NCBI GenBank assembly: GCA_937891825.1
Contig: CALAHN010000112.1
Coordinates: 1-46,487 of the forward strand
Reading direction: 5' to 3'
Length of the DNA: 46,487 bases
Source: an uncultured Alphaproteobacteria bacterium
GTDB taxonomy: Bacteria; Pseudomonadota; Alphaproteobacteria; Bin95
The notes under the pieces were generated by a model. It did not search any database. It was not told the DNA's origin and saw only the letters and a list, made by a program, of their open reading frames with translations. The stretch's first letter is position 1. The number at the start of each line of letters is the position of its first letter. A program made the position numbers and the translations under genes. This document shows, piece after piece, positions 7,113 through 15,756 of the stretch.

Positions 7113-7997
7113 ATGAAGTTCTGCCTGCATTTCGCGAACACTGCATACCCAGCGCCGGCGGATGCGAAGCGCCTGGCGATCGCCGCGGAAAGCGCTGGCT
7201 TCGAATCCGTGATGGCGACCGAGCATGTCGTCATTCCAACGAATTACCTCTCAAAATACCCCTATTCCGAGAGCGGGCGCATGTCGAGCACGATGGCCTC
7301 GCCCCGGCCCGACCCGCTCGCGTGGCTGACCCATGTCGGCGCATTGACCTCGCGCCTCAGGCTGATCACGGGCGTATTGGTGCTGCCGCAACGCAATCCG
7401 CTGGTGCTGGCAAAGCATGTCGCCACGATCGATCATCTGACGGGCGGTCGGCTTGAACTCGGAATCGGTGTCGGCTGGCTGCGGGAGGAATTCGAAGCGC
7501 TCGGCATTCCCTTCGCCCGCCGCGGCGCGCGCACGAATGAATATATCGAAGCGATGCGGACGTTGTGGGACAGGGACGATGCAAGCTTCGACGGGGAATT
7601 CGTGTCCTTCAAAGGCGTCAGTTGTAATCCGAAGCCGACGCACGGACGTGTCCCAATTGTCGTCGGCGGCAACTCGAAGGCGGCGCTCCGCCGCGCCGCG
7701 CGCTATGGCGATGGCTACTTTCCCGCCACCGGGGCCGCCGCATTCGATGTCAATGAGGCCATCCAGGCCCTGCACGCCGAAGCCAGGGACGCCGGACGCG
7801 ACCCAGGCGCGATCGAAATCATGACAGGCTGCCCGGACGCGCTGCCGGGTTCCGGCAAGGACCCGTTGGCCGCCGTGGCGGCGCGGGCGGCCGCTGGCGT
7901 GCATCGCATCGTCTTGCCGCTCGCCGCCTTCGAAGCCGACCTGGAAGGCATGCTGTCAGACTTCGGCGAGCGGGTGATCGCGCCGTTCAACAGGTAG
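7113..7997 (+). CDS. LLM-class (luciferase-like) F420- or flavin-dependent oxidoreductase
   Basis: A 294-aa TIM-barrel protein of the luciferase-like monooxygenase fold. Typical stretches include AIAAESAGFESVMATEHVVI, RLITGVLVLPQRNPLVLAKH, DHLTGGRLELGIGVGWLREE and PIVVGGNSKAALRRAARYGD. The pattern resembles the subgroup usually annotated as probable F420-dependent (TIGR03619-like), but sequence alone does not separate F420 from FMN. Substrate unknown; cytosolic. The SD GAAGGAC lies 7 nt before the ATG. It runs convergently into the CMD-domain genes, and oxidoreductases of this type are often found near such peroxidase-like proteins. Confidence 0.9.
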   Translation: MKFCLHFANTAYPAPADAKRLAIAAESAGFESVMATEHVVIPTNYLSKYPYSESGRMSSTMASPRPDPLAWLTHVGALTSRLRLITGVLVLPQRNPLVLAKHVATIDHLTGGRLELGIGVGWLREEFEALGIPFARRGARTNEYIEAMRTLWDRDDASFDGEFVSFKGVSCNPKPTHGRVPIVVGGNSKAALRRAARYGDGYFPATGAAAFDVNEAIQALHAEARDAGRDPGAIEIMTGCPDALPGSGKDPLAAVAARAAAGVHRIVLPLAAFEADLEGMLSDFGERVIAPFNR

Positions 7998-8049
7998 ATC
8001 ATGCAGCAGACGACGTAAGCGGCCACGCCCACGGGCGCAGAGCGCCCCT

Positions 8050-8637
8050 TCAGGCCGGACCGTCGCCTTCAATCGGGTCGCCCAGCGTATGCATCAGCCG
8101 GTTCGCCCACCCGAACAATGCCGCTGACAAGATCAGGTCGAGCACTTCTTCGGGGCCGAGGCCGGCGGCTGAAAGCGCCGCCATGTCGGCCGCCGAGGCC
8201 TCTGGCGGGCTTTTGGATAGCTTGACGGCAAAATTGAAAATTGCGCTTTGCCTTAAATTCAATTCAGCGGCCTCGCCGTCGGCGAAAATGCGCTCGATGA
8301 CCGTGACATCCTTCGCCAATTGGTTGTAGCGGCTGGCGTGCACGGCGGCGCAATAGATACAGCGATTGACGATTGAAGCGCCGACGGCCCCAAGCTCCCG
8401 TTCAGCCCGGGAAAGCCCGCCGCGATTATACATGATGGCGTTGAAGAGCGGCGTGCGGTCCCGCAGCGTTTCACTGTCCCGCGCCAGAACAAGCACATAG
8501 TCCGACACCTTCAAGTTCGACGGCGTGACCTGCAATGCCGCCAATTGATCTGGCGTCGCATCCTCCAGCCGAATCGGCGCGACGCGCGGGCGCCAGTTCG
8601 GTACGGTCGCCGTGAATGCGTGGATGGGTTCGCTCAT
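8050..8637 (-). CDS. carboxymuconolactone decarboxylase-fold peroxidase-like protein with CxxC
   Basis: AhpD/CMD-fold all-helical protein of 195 aa. Residues 93-100 read CIYCAAVH, the C-x-x-C-x3-H redox motif of AhpD-like alkylhydroperoxidases, embedded in a typical context (LSRAERELGAVGASIVNRC). The N-terminal extension and length match the group called uncharacterised peroxidase-related enzymes (Avi_7169-like, from memory). It would reduce peroxides or quench organic radicals using the Cys pair. Its start overlaps the stop of the preceding Cys-free CMD gene by ATGA, so the two proteins are probably made together and may form a hetero-oligomer. Confidence 0.88.
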   Translation of the reverse strand: MSEPIHAFTATVPNWRPRVAPIRLEDATPDQLAALQVTPSNLKVSDYVLVLARDSETLRDRTPLFNAIMYNRGGLSRAERELGAVGASIVNRCIYCAAVHASRYNQLAKDVTVIERIFADGEAAELNLRQSAIFNFAVKLSKSPPEASAADMAALSAAGLGPEEVLDLILSAALFGWANRLMHTLGDPIEGDGPA

Positions 8638-9140
8638 GACGCAGCCGCTCCCATCAATCTGAGGCCGATCGTCAGCCGGATCTGATAGCTGACGAAGGCG
8701 ACAAGTTCCGAGAGTCGCACGATATCGTCCTCCGACAGGCCCGCCATGGCGAGCGCCGCGATGTCATCGGCGACGACGGCCTTCACGTTGGCGGTCGCGA
8801 GGTCGGTATGGCGCAGGATCGCGCTGAGGCGGCCATCGCCGCCGCCGTCGAACGCCGGATCAGCGAGCCGCGCGGTCGCTGGCTGTGGGTCGACCTGGCC
8901 AAGCAAGGCGGAATAATACGCCGATAGCGCCGCCTCTCCCGACAGAAGCGCCATGCGGTAAGCCAGGGCGGCGCGCTCCCCGTGGGAAAGGCCGCCCGGA
9001 TCGACCGGCGCCAATGCCGCGTCATGGGCTTTCTGGGTCATCGTCAGGATGTCGCCCCGCAACGCCAGCGTCGCGGCAAGCGGGCTCTCCGGCCCAATCC
9101 CGCTCGCGCGGAGGGCGACGGTTTCGAAAATATCGGTCAC
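8634..9140 (-). CDS. CMD-domain protein without cysteines
   Basis: A 168-aa helical protein of the CMD type (Avi_7170-like, from memory), translationally coupled to the CxxC-bearing CMD protein by ATGA. It contains no cysteine, so it cannot do the usual AhpD chemistry; a structural or substrate-binding role is inferred. Segments such as LSHGERAALAYRMALLSGE and LSEDDIVRLSELVAFVSYQI fit CMD helices. The start is a GTG; the only in-frame upstream codons before a stop contain no other start. An AGGGA about 13 nt upstream is a weak SD. Confidence 0.8.
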   Translation of the reverse strand: MTDIFETVALRASGIGPESPLAATLALRGDILTMTQKAHDAALAPVDPGGLSHGERAALAYRMALLSGEAALSAYYSALLGQVDPQPATARLADPAFDGGGDGRLSAILRHTDLATANVKAVVADDIAALAMAGLSEDDIVRLSELVAFVSYQIRLTIGLRLMGAAAS

Positions 9141-9226
9141 GGGGTTCCGGATCCCTGTTCAGGCGGGCTGGAAAGCGGCCAGATCGACCCGGACCGCCTG
9201 GCGAAATCGCCGAAGCGCGGTTCGAG

Positions 9227-10057
9227 CTAGAACGGTTTATCCCCCTTGATCGTCACCCGGAAGCCGGACCGCACTTCCGGGAAATAATCCCACATCGCGT
9301 GATGCTGCACCGCGCGATTATCCCAGAACGCCACTGAATTCTCGCGCCAGCGAAAGCGCGCCTGAAACTGCGGCAGGGTGATGTGATCGGTCAGATATTT
9401 CAGCAGCGCGTCGCTTTCCTTGCGGGTCAATTGCGGGATCCGCGTTGTGAAGGTCTGGTTGACGAACAGGGATTTTCGCCCGGTCACCGGGTGGGTGCGG
9501 ACAATCGGATGCTCCGCCTTGGGATATTGCTTGCCGGCGTCCTCGACGCCCTGATGCTTGTAACGGCCGCGATAGACCTGCTCGCCGGAATGGATCGCGG
9601 TCAGCGGCGCCAGGAACGCCTTCATCGGCGCCGAGAGCGCGTCATAGGCGGCCCCGGCGCTGGCGAAGAGCGTATCGCCGCCGCAAGACGGCAGTGTGTG
9701 CAGATGCAGGATCGAGCCCATCGGCGGCTCCGGCAAACAGGACACATCGGAATGCCACGCCTCGCCCGCCACATGCTTGGAGTTCGCGTCGGCGTGGATC
9801 ACCAGGATTTCCGGGTGGCCTTCAGGCCCGGGCGAGCCTGGATGCACGTCCAGTTCGCCGAACTTCGCGCCGAACGCCTTGTGCTGATCCAGCGTCATGG
9901 TCTGGTCGTGAAAAAAAATCACTTCATGGCGCATCAGCGCGTCATGGATTTCCTGGAACTGCTGGTTGCCCATCGGCGCGGCGAGATCGACGCCGCCGAT
10001 CACGGCGCCGATGCGCGGCGTCATGGGATCGACGGAGATGGCTGCATACTCGGTCAT
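9227..10057 (-). CDS. TauD/TfdA-family Fe(II)/2-oxoglutarate dioxygenase
   Basis: Non-haem iron dioxygenase of 276 aa. The H-x-D iron motif is His102-x-Asp104 in GEAWHSDVS, preceded by the usual N-terminal RIGAVIGGVDLA. The distal His lies in AVQHHAMWDYFPEVRSGFR, whose last Arg is the expected 2-oxoglutarate ligand. Family members hydroxylate taurine, alkyl sulfates, 2,4-D, carnitine precursors and others; the substrate here is open. The start at 10057 has AAGGGG 8 nt upstream; an in-frame ATG at 10084 lacks one. It follows the NIPSNAP-like gene by 45 nt on the same strand. Confidence 0.92.
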   Translation of the reverse strand: MTEYAAISVDPMTPRIGAVIGGVDLAAPMGNQQFQEIHDALMRHEVIFFHDQTMTLDQHKAFGAKFGELDVHPGSPGPEGHPEILVIHADANSKHVAGEAWHSDVSCLPEPPMGSILHLHTLPSCGGDTLFASAGAAYDALSAPMKAFLAPLTAIHSGEQVYRGRYKHQGVEDAGKQYPKAEHPIVRTHPVTGRKSLFVNQTFTTRIPQLTRKESDALLKYLTDHITLPQFQARFRWRENSVAFWDNRAVQHHAMWDYFPEVRSGFRVTIKGDKPF

Positions 10058-10102
10058 GGCGTTTCCCCTTGGATTTTGCGCCATGATCGCGCCGAACGGC
10101 GT

Positions 10103-10741
10103 TCACGTCCAGCGGGCGTCGTCGCTTCGATCGGCGGCGGAAAGCAGGGTCGTCGTGACGACATGGGTGTCGAGGCAGAGATCGTAGCGCCGGGACAAAG
10201 CCGCCCGGACCGTGGCCTCCGCCGCGCCCTGGGGCAGCTTGGAGCGCTCCCACATCGCAAGGTCCGGCCGCCGGGTCAGCAACAGCGTCTCGACCAGACC
10301 GGGTCCGGGGGCGGCGTCGAAGCGCCAGAGGCCGATGACCTGACTGTCATAAGCCGCCTCAAATCCCGGCCATGCGGCGGCGCAGAGGTCCAGAAATTCC
10401 GGCAGGTCCGCTTCAGGCGTCGTGAAGCGCCGGAAGGCATAATTCCCCTGGCGGCTTGGCGGCGCCCCCGTCGTCGGCCGCAGCAACGGCCGCATAACGG
10501 CGCTATCGAGGCGGCGCAGCTCCGGCAGGACCCCGCGGAGGAAGGCGTCGGCGCCGGCGGCCGCCGCGGCGTCATCCCAGCGGCCGACAATCGTCGCCAT
10601 GTCCCGCGGCTGGCCAATCTGCGCCCGCCAGGCCCCATAGAACGCCGCGCCCAATCCAGCCGCGGCCGCGCCGACAGCGGCCCACTCCAGAGGCTTCGCC
10701 AGGGCGAAATGAAGGCTGTAGACGGCCTGATCCTGCGTCAT
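10103..10741 (-). CDS. NIPSNAP-like (dimeric alpha/beta barrel) protein, tentative
   Basis: A 212-aa soluble protein. The second half (GNYAFRRFTTPEADLPEFLD, VIGLWRFDAAPGPGLVETLL, RRPDLAMWERSK) resembles NIPSNAP/dimeric alpha-beta-barrel domains, as does the first half more weakly (YSLHFALAKPLEW). Function unknown. The start ATG at 10741 overlaps the FolB stop as ATGA and has GGGAGGAG 5-6 nt upstream, so it is translated from the same message as FolB. The call rests on pattern resemblance and could be wrong at the family level, but the gene itself is well supported. Confidence 0.6.
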   Translation of the reverse strand: MTQDQAVYSLHFALAKPLEWAAVGAAAAGLGAAFYGAWRAQIGQPRDMATIVGRWDDAAAAAGADAFLRGVLPELRRLDSAVMRPLLRPTTGAPPSRQGNYAFRRFTTPEADLPEFLDLCAAAWPGFEAAYDSQVIGLWRFDAAPGPGLVETLLLTRRPDLAMWERSKLPQGAAEATVRAALSRRYDLCLDTHVVTTTLLSAADRSDDARWT

Positions 10742-11163
10742 CGCCGCTCCTCCCAATCAGCACGCATCAACGCCGTCGAAAGCGCTGGCGCGCCGCGGCC
10801 GTTAAAGACATCCGGCTTGGCGACGGAAGCTTCGACCGCCGCGATGCGCGGGTCGGTGAAGCAGAAATCCAGCACCTCCGCCAACACTGTTTCCAGCAGG
10901 TCCATATGCGGACGGCCGGCAAATCCTGTGAGAAATGTCTGCAGCGCTACATAATCGAAGCAATCGTCAATCGTTTGCTCGTGGCCGAATGCGTCCCTGT
11001 AGACGGCGACATTGAAGGTCAGGCGCTGGCGCTTGCCGGCGGCGCGCTCCCAATCGGCGATGCCGATCCGAGCTTCGACAGTCAGATCTTCGATGGCGAT
11101 GCGCTGGCGCCCGTAGGCGAGGATGGGGTTGCTCAAGGGGTCAATGCTCCTCGAAAAAGGCAT
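10738..11163 (-). CDS. folB: dihydroneopterin aldolase-like protein
   Basis: A 141-aa protein of the FolB/FolX tunnel fold. Recognisable are IAIEDLTVEARIGIADWERA with the following Gly-Lys-Arg-Gln turn (the FolB start pattern), FDYVALQTFLTGF, HMDLLETVLAEVLDFCF with the conserved Glu, and VEASVAKPDVF with the conserved Lys. It would cleave 7,8-dihydroneopterin to 6-hydroxymethyl-dihydropterin in folate synthesis. No other folate gene is nearby, so a paralogue with another role is possible. The N-terminus overlaps the end of the glycosyltransferase by 23 nt. Confidence 0.82.
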   Translation of the reverse strand: MPFSRSIDPLSNPILAYGRQRIAIEDLTVEARIGIADWERAAGKRQRLTFNVAVYRDAFGHEQTIDDCFDYVALQTFLTGFAGRPHMDLLETVLAEVLDFCFTDPRIAAVEASVAKPDVFNGRGAPALSTALMRADWEERR

Positions 11164-12031
11164 AGCGCTCGGCCTCGGTCATCGGCTGGCTGTTGAACCG
11201 GATCGCGAGCAGTTCATGGGTCAATCCGGGATCGGCGGCCAGGGTCCGTCCGAAGGGCCGCGCCTGGTTCAGGTTCTTGGCGATTTCGTACAGGGTCAGG
11301 TCGGCGACATCCGGCGCCAGCGCATAATCGCCGGCCGCTATCGCCTGAATGATCGCGAGATAAGCGGCGCGCGAGCGGGCGGTCATGCTCTCCGACATGG
11401 TCATGGAGCCGGGGCGCTTCTCATAGAGGTAGCCGCCAAGCGGCGCGATCCGCATCGCAGGCGCGGCCGACAGCAGCTCCAATGAGAAGATCACGTCGGA
11501 AGCATGGGGCAGTTGCCGCCAGGAGAGTGCCCCAAGCTCCCGGCGCCACATCGGAAAGACCGGCACCCGGTCGCGCAGTATGATTGCGGCCGTCGCTGGG
11601 ACAGGACGGTTCGCCGCCGCCTCGCCGCCATGCAGCAGCGACGCGATCAGCTTACCCTTGAGGATCAGTTGGGTGTTGTCCAAGGCCGCCCCATCGGCCA
11701 GCGCCAGCGTCGCCATCGCCGCTAAGCGGCCCGGCGCATAAGCGTCGTCGGCGTCGATGATCGTGACGAGGCCGCCCGTCGCCGCCGCAAGGCCAGCATT
11801 GCGGGCGCTCCAGTCGCCGGTCCCGACGCCGCCGGTCGAAGCGGTCCGGATGCGGGCGTCGTCGATGCCCGCCCTGCCGGCCAGGAGCGCCCGATAGTCG
11901 ACGCCATCGTCGGAGGCCAGAATCAGCTCCAGCTTCGGCCAGGTCTGGGAGAGGACGCTTGCCGCGGCGCGCGCGATCGTGGCCTCGGCCCGGAAGCACG
12001 GCATCACGACGGAGATCAGCGGGTCTGACAT
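11141..12031 (-). CDS. family 2 glycosyltransferase
   Basis: GT-A fold transferase of 296 aa. It begins with the standard ISVVMPCFRAEATIARAAAS beta-alpha unit, then ELILASDDG, ARNAGLAAATGGLVTIIDAD and the metal-binding DADD (DxD-like) motif around residue 95. The C-terminal half (residues 150-296) is less typical and may set acceptor choice. No membrane helix, so probably a soluble or peripheral enzyme acting on a nucleotide-sugar. No other cell-surface sugar genes are in the window. It heads the minus-strand run towards FolB, NIPSNAP-like and the dioxygenase, and is transcribed divergently from the aldo/keto reductase. Confidence 0.9.
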   Translation of the reverse strand: MSDPLISVVMPCFRAEATIARAAASVLSQTWPKLELILASDDGVDYRALLAGRAGIDDARIRTASTGGVGTGDWSARNAGLAAATGGLVTIIDADDAYAPGRLAAMATLALADGAALDNTQLILKGKLIASLLHGGEAAANRPVPATAAIILRDRVPVFPMWRRELGALSWRQLPHASDVIFSLELLSAAPAMRIAPLGGYLYEKRPGSMTMSESMTARSRAAYLAIIQAIAAGDYALAPDVADLTLYEIAKNLNQARPFGRTLAADPGLTHELLAIRFNSQPMTEAERYAFFEEH

Positions 12032-12154
12032 GGCCGACGGCGTTCCTGTAACTCGCGGACCTGAAGCCTATCGCATTCCGGGCGGCCCGGATACTTGACG
12101 CAGCCCCGCCCGGGCGCATGTTTAAGGCATCATATTCCACAGGGAGTCGCGCAG

Positions 12155-12988
12155 TTGCAATCTCTTACGCTGCCGAACGGCGGCACGATTCCGAAGCTCG
12201 GGCTCGGCACCTGGGGCATGGGCGAAACGGCAGGCGAAGCCGCGGCCGAGGCGCGGGCCATCGCCCACGCGCTCGACAATGGCGTCACGCTGCTGGATAC
12301 GGCTGAGATGTACGGCGGCGGCGGCGCGGAGGAAGTGATCGCCCAGGCGCTGCGCGGCCGCGCCGACCGGCCGTTTATCGTATCCAAGGTCTATCCCTAT
12401 AACGCCTCGCGCCAGGGCGTCGTCGAAGCGTGCGAACGCTCCCTCCGCCGGCTGGAGGTCGAGCGGATCGACCTCTACCTGCTCCACTGGCGCGGCGCGA
12501 CGCCTTTTGCGGAAACCATCGAGGGCTTCGAGCGGTTGATGGCTGCCGGCAAGATCGGCGCCTGGGGCGTCTCGAATATGGACGCCGACGACATGGCGGA
12601 AATCTGGTCGACGCCGGGCGGCGACGGCTGCCAGGTCAATCAGGTGCTGTACAACCTGACGCGGCGCTGGCCGGAGGATGCGCTGGCGCCCGCGCTGGCG
12701 GCCAGGGGCGTTCCGCTGATGGCCTATTCGCCGCTGGAGCAAGGCGCGCTTGCGCAATCGGCGCCCTTGAAGCGGATAGCGGCCGCGGCTGGGCTCCCGC
12801 CCATGCAACTGGCCCTCGCCTGGACGCTCGCCAGGCCGAACGTCTTCGCCGTGCCGAAAAGCGTGCGGCCGAAACGCATCGACGAGTTCCTCGAAGCCGC
12901 GTCGCTCGCCCTCGACGACGATGTCCTCAAGGCGCTTGACGCCGCCTTCCCGCCGCCGCCGCCCGGCGCGCATCTGGAAATGTTGTAA
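12155..12988 (+). CDS. aldo/keto reductase
   Basis: NADPH-dependent carbonyl reductase of the AKR superfamily, 277 aa. The catalytic tetrad is visible: Asp48 and Tyr53 (LLDTAEMYG), Lys78 (FIVSKVYP) and His111 (LYLLHWRG). Cofactor-binding segments follow (AYSPLEQGAL, FAVPKSVRPKRI). It resembles the bacterial 2,5-diketogluconate-reductase-like group. I place the start at the TTG 12155, which has CAGGGAG 8 nt upstream and leads into QSLTLPNGGTIPKLGLGTWG; the frame continues upstream to 12095 without a better signal. Convergent with fabH. Confidence 0.9.
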   Translation: MQSLTLPNGGTIPKLGLGTWGMGETAGEAAAEARAIAHALDNGVTLLDTAEMYGGGGAEEVIAQALRGRADRPFIVSKVYPYNASRQGVVEACERSLRRLEVERIDLYLLHWRGATPFAETIEGFERLMAAGKIGAWGVSNMDADDMAEIWSTPGGDGCQVNQVLYNLTRRWPEDALAPALAARGVPLMAYSPLEQGALAQSAPLKRIAAAAGLPPMQLALAWTLARPNVFAVPKSVRPKRIDEFLEAASLALDDDVLKALDAAFPPPPPGAHLEML

Positions 12989-13019
12989 GCTTGGCCTGCC
13001 CTGTCCGGCGCTGGAAAAC

Positions 13020-13991
13020 CTACCAGCGCAGCAGCGACGCGCCCCAGGTGAACCCGCCGCCCATCGCTTCCAGCAGCAGGAGGTCGCCCCGCTTGATGCG
13101 CCCATCCCGGACCGCTTCGTCCAGGGCGAGCGGCACCGATGCGGCGGAAGTATTGGCGTGGCGGTCGACGGTCATCACGACCCGGTCAAGGTTCATCTTC
13201 AGTTTCTTGGCGGCGCCCGCGATGATCCGCTGATTGGCTTGATGCGGCACCAGCCAGTCGATCGCGTCCGCTTCCAGGCCGTTGGCCTCAAGCGCTTCGA
13301 TCACGACGTTCGAGAGATTGGCGACGGCATGCTTGAAGACTTCGCGGCCCTCCATGCGCAGATAGCCGACTGTCTGGGTGGCTGACGGACCGCCATCGAC
13401 ATACAGCATGTCCCGGTAGCGGCCGTCGGAGTGCAGATGCGTCGAGAGGATGCCGGGCGCATCGACGCCCTCGCCCTCGCCGGCGCCCAGCACCAGCGCG
13501 CCCGCGCCGTCGCCGAAGAGCACGCATGTCCCCCGGTCTTCCCAGTCGAGAATGCGGGAAAAGGTTTCCGCGCCGATCACCAGCGCCTTCTGGCATTGCC
13601 CGGCGCGGATGAAATTATCGGCGGTCGCGAGCGCGAAGATGAAGCCGGAGCAGACTGCCTGCAGGTCGAAGGCGGCGCCGCCATGCATGCCGATCGCCGC
13701 CTGGACGGTCGTCGCGGTCGAGGGGAACGTGTTGTCGGGCGTCGCAGTCGCGAGCACGATCAGATCGATATCGGCGCCGGTGACGCCTGCCGCCGCCATG
13801 GCGGCGTTCGCGGCATGGATGGCGAGGTCGGAGGTTTTTTCGCCCGCCGCCGCAATATGGCGCTGCTTGATGCCCGTCCGCGCCTGGATCCATTCGTCGG
13901 TGGTGTCGACCCGCTCGGCGAGTTCCGCGTTGGTCAGGATCCGCGCCGGCAGATAGGAGCCGGAGCCGAGTGCAAGGGAACGTCGCGCCAT
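13020..13991 (-). CDS. fabH: beta-ketoacyl-ACP synthase III
   Basis: Condensing enzyme that starts fatty-acid synthesis by joining acetyl-CoA (or a short acyl-CoA) with malonyl-ACP. The catalytic triad is complete: Cys114 (AVCSGF), His250 (VPHQANQRI) and Asn280 (HANTSAAS). The N-terminus [15 protein letters not shown] and the [10 protein letters not shown] motif are typical, and the 323-aa length is normal. The start at ATG 13991 places it 16 nt after the plsX stop; a longer frame to 14072 overlaps plsX and is unlikely. plsX-fabH is a conserved pair linking phospholipid and fatty-acid initiation. Confidence 0.97.
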   Translation of the reverse strand: MARRSLALGSGSYLPARILTNAELAERVDTTDEWIQARTGIKQRHIAAAGEKTSDLAIHAANAAMAAAGVTGADIDLIVLATATPDNTFPSTATTVQAAIGMHGGAAFDLQAVCSGFIFALATADNFIRAGQCQKALVIGAETFSRILDWEDRGTCVLFGDGAGALVLGAGEGEGVDAPGILSTHLHSDGRYRDMLYVDGGPSATQTVGYLRMEGREVFKHAVANLSNVVIEALEANGLEADAIDWLVPHQANQRIIAGAAKKLKMNLDRVVMTVDRHANTSAASVPLALDEAVRDGRIKRGDLLLLEAMGGGFTWGASLLRW

Positions 13992-14007
13992 CAGATTCGC
14001 CAGTCGC

Positions 14008-15063
14008 TCAAAGGGAAGCCGTTTTGTTTTCGAGGCCCAGCGTCTGCAGGCGCTCGAACTCGGCGCGGACATTCTCGAGGAAGCCGTGCCGGGCCATATC
14101 TATCGCGACCCCGACCGCATTCGCAAACCCGATCGCGTCGGACCCGCCATGGCTTTTCACGGCGATGCCGTTCAGGCCAAGGAACACGGCGCCATTATAT
14201 TTGCGCGGATCCAGATGCTCGCGCAGCCGCTTCAGCGCCGGCCGCGCCAGGAGATAGCCCATCCGCGCGCGGGGCGAGGAACTGAACGTGCTGCGCAGGA
14301 ACTGACCGAACAACCGGGCGGCGCCCTCGGCCGTCTTCAACGCGACATTGCCGGAGAAGCCGTCGGTGACGACCACATCGACCTTGCCGCCGATGATATC
14401 GTCGCCTTCGATGAACCCGGCGAAGCGCAAGGGCAATTGCCCTTCGCGGGCGCGCAGCATCTGCGCGGCCGCTTTGATCGTGTCCGAACCCTTGAGCTCT
14501 TCCGCGCCGACATTGAGCAGCCCGACCGTCGGCCGGTCCATCGCCAGCGTCGCATGGGCGAAGAGCGCGCCCAGGATCGCGAATTGAAACAGATTGTCGG
14601 CGTCGCATTCCAGGTTCGCGCCGAGATCGAGCATCACCGTCTCGCCCGTCGCGGTTGGCATGATGCTTGCCATCGCCGGACGATCGACGCCGGCCGGCAT
14701 GCGCAGCACGAATTTCGAGATGGCCATGAGAGCGCCGGTATTGCCCGCCGAAACCGCCGCCGTCGCCTCGCCTTGCTTCACGGCGTCGAGAGCGCGCCAC
14801 ATGCTGCTGTCGCGGCCGGTCCGGAGCGCGTGGGAAGCCTTAGCGTCGGCGGAAATAACGGTCGATGCGTCACGATATTCCGCCTGGGCGGCAAGCGCCT
14901 TGTTTTCGGCGATCAAGCTGCGCACACGGTCGCCGCCGCCGAAAATCAAAAACCGGGTGTCCGGAAAGCGCTCGCGCGCTATCGCGGCGCCGCACACCAC
15001 GATCTCGGGGGCTGCGTCGCCGCCCATCGCATCCAGTGCGATTGTCGGTCCCTTACTTGCCAT
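14008..15063 (-). CDS. plsX: phosphate acyltransferase PlsX
   Basis: Makes acyl-phosphate from acyl-ACP and phosphate for phosphatidic acid synthesis at the membrane. The N-terminal [19 protein letters not shown] motif is diagnostic, followed by [28 protein letters not shown]-like [16 protein letters not shown] and [16 protein letters not shown]. The 351-aa length is normal. I chose ATG 15063 (GAGCGG 5 nt upstream) because the family starts just before this motif; the frame extends to 15129 with no support. It is followed by fabH 16 nt downstream and preceded by yceD across a 126-nt gap. Confidence 0.97.
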   Translation of the reverse strand: MASKGPTIALDAMGGDAAPEIVVCGAAIARERFPDTRFLIFGGGDRVRSLIAENKALAAQAEYRDASTVISADAKASHALRTGRDSSMWRALDAVKQGEATAAVSAGNTGALMAISKFVLRMPAGVDRPAMASIMPTATGETVMLDLGANLECDADNLFQFAILGALFAHATLAMDRPTVGLLNVGAEELKGSDTIKAAAQMLRAREGQLPLRFAGFIEGDDIIGGKVDVVVTDGFSGNVALKTAEGAARLFGQFLRSTFSSSPRARMGYLLARPALKRLREHLDPRKYNGAVFLGLNGIAVKSHGGSDAIGFANAVGVAIDMARHGFLENVRAEFERLQTLGLENKTASL

Positions 15064-15189
15064 AATCCGCTCATTTTCTAGGCGCGACGGAATCGCCGAA
15101 TGCTGAATGTAGCGGCAAAACCCGCGCAACGCACATTATATTTACCAGCATTTTGGACCGCGAGGGGCTTGATATTTCACGCCGACGCA

Positions 15190-15756
15190 TCAGCGCTTGC
15201 GCTGCTTCTCCGCCAGCAAGCGCCCAAGATCGGCGAACGGACGGCGTTTGCCGTCGCCGACGACCGCGACCGGAGCGTCCGCCGCCTGATCCGCGGCCGG
15301 GTCCGTCGGCGCTTGCGCTTCCGGATTGACCGGGAACGGATCGAGGGCCATGGCGAGGTATTGCAAGGCGATTTCGCCGACATCGATTTCGCCGTCGGTC
15401 ACCAGGGCGATCTCGGTCTCGTCCTCGCCAAGCGGCGTCATGTCGTCCACGACCGTCGCGGATTTGGGGTTCGAGGTCAGCAGCTCATCGAAATCCGTTT
15501 CCGTGACATCGACGAACGGCTCCAGCAAGACCGTGCAAGTACGCTCCGCCGCCATGCTCACGATGCCCTGGACGCGGTAGATATCGCCGGGCGGGCAAAT
15601 GCGCGTCGTCGCCGCGACGCTGACCGCTTCGACCGACGCCAGGCCAAGACGCGCGGCGATCCGGGCGCAGGCCTCGGCGGTCGCGTCGACGGCGATTTCA
15701 GCAGGCTTGCGATCGAGCCGGTCAAGCCGCACACGGGCCTCAAGTTCAGTGGTCAT
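15190..15756 (-). CDS. yceD: YceD family protein (DUF177)
   Basis: DUF177/YceD protein of 188 aa; in E. coli YceD affects 23S rRNA accumulation, and the family is widely linked to ribosome assembly. The C-terminal motif TDGEIDVGEIALQYLAMALD with DPFPVNP is the clear signature. It ends in an acidic Pro/Ala linker and a basic RRPFADLGRLLAEKQRKR tail, as in many alphaproteobacteria. The start overlaps the stop of the cytochrome bc1 chaperone gene by 4 nt. The gap to plsX is too short for rpmF, which sits between these genes in many bacteria. Confidence 0.92.
   Translation of the reverse strand: MTTELEARVRLDRLDRKPAEIAVDATAEACARIAARLGLASVEAVSVAATTRICPPGDIYRVQGIVSMAAERTCTVLLEPFVDVTETDFDELLTSNPKSATVVDDMTPLGEDETEIALVTDGEIDVGEIALQYLAMALDPFPVNPEAQAPTDPAADQAADAPVAVVGDGKRRPFADLGRLLAEKQRKR

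Noticed and set aside
8033-8047. GGGCGC-AGA-GCGCCC hairpin between convergent genes, possible terminator
   Set aside because: Short stem and no T-run; cannot be told from chance in GC-rich DNA.
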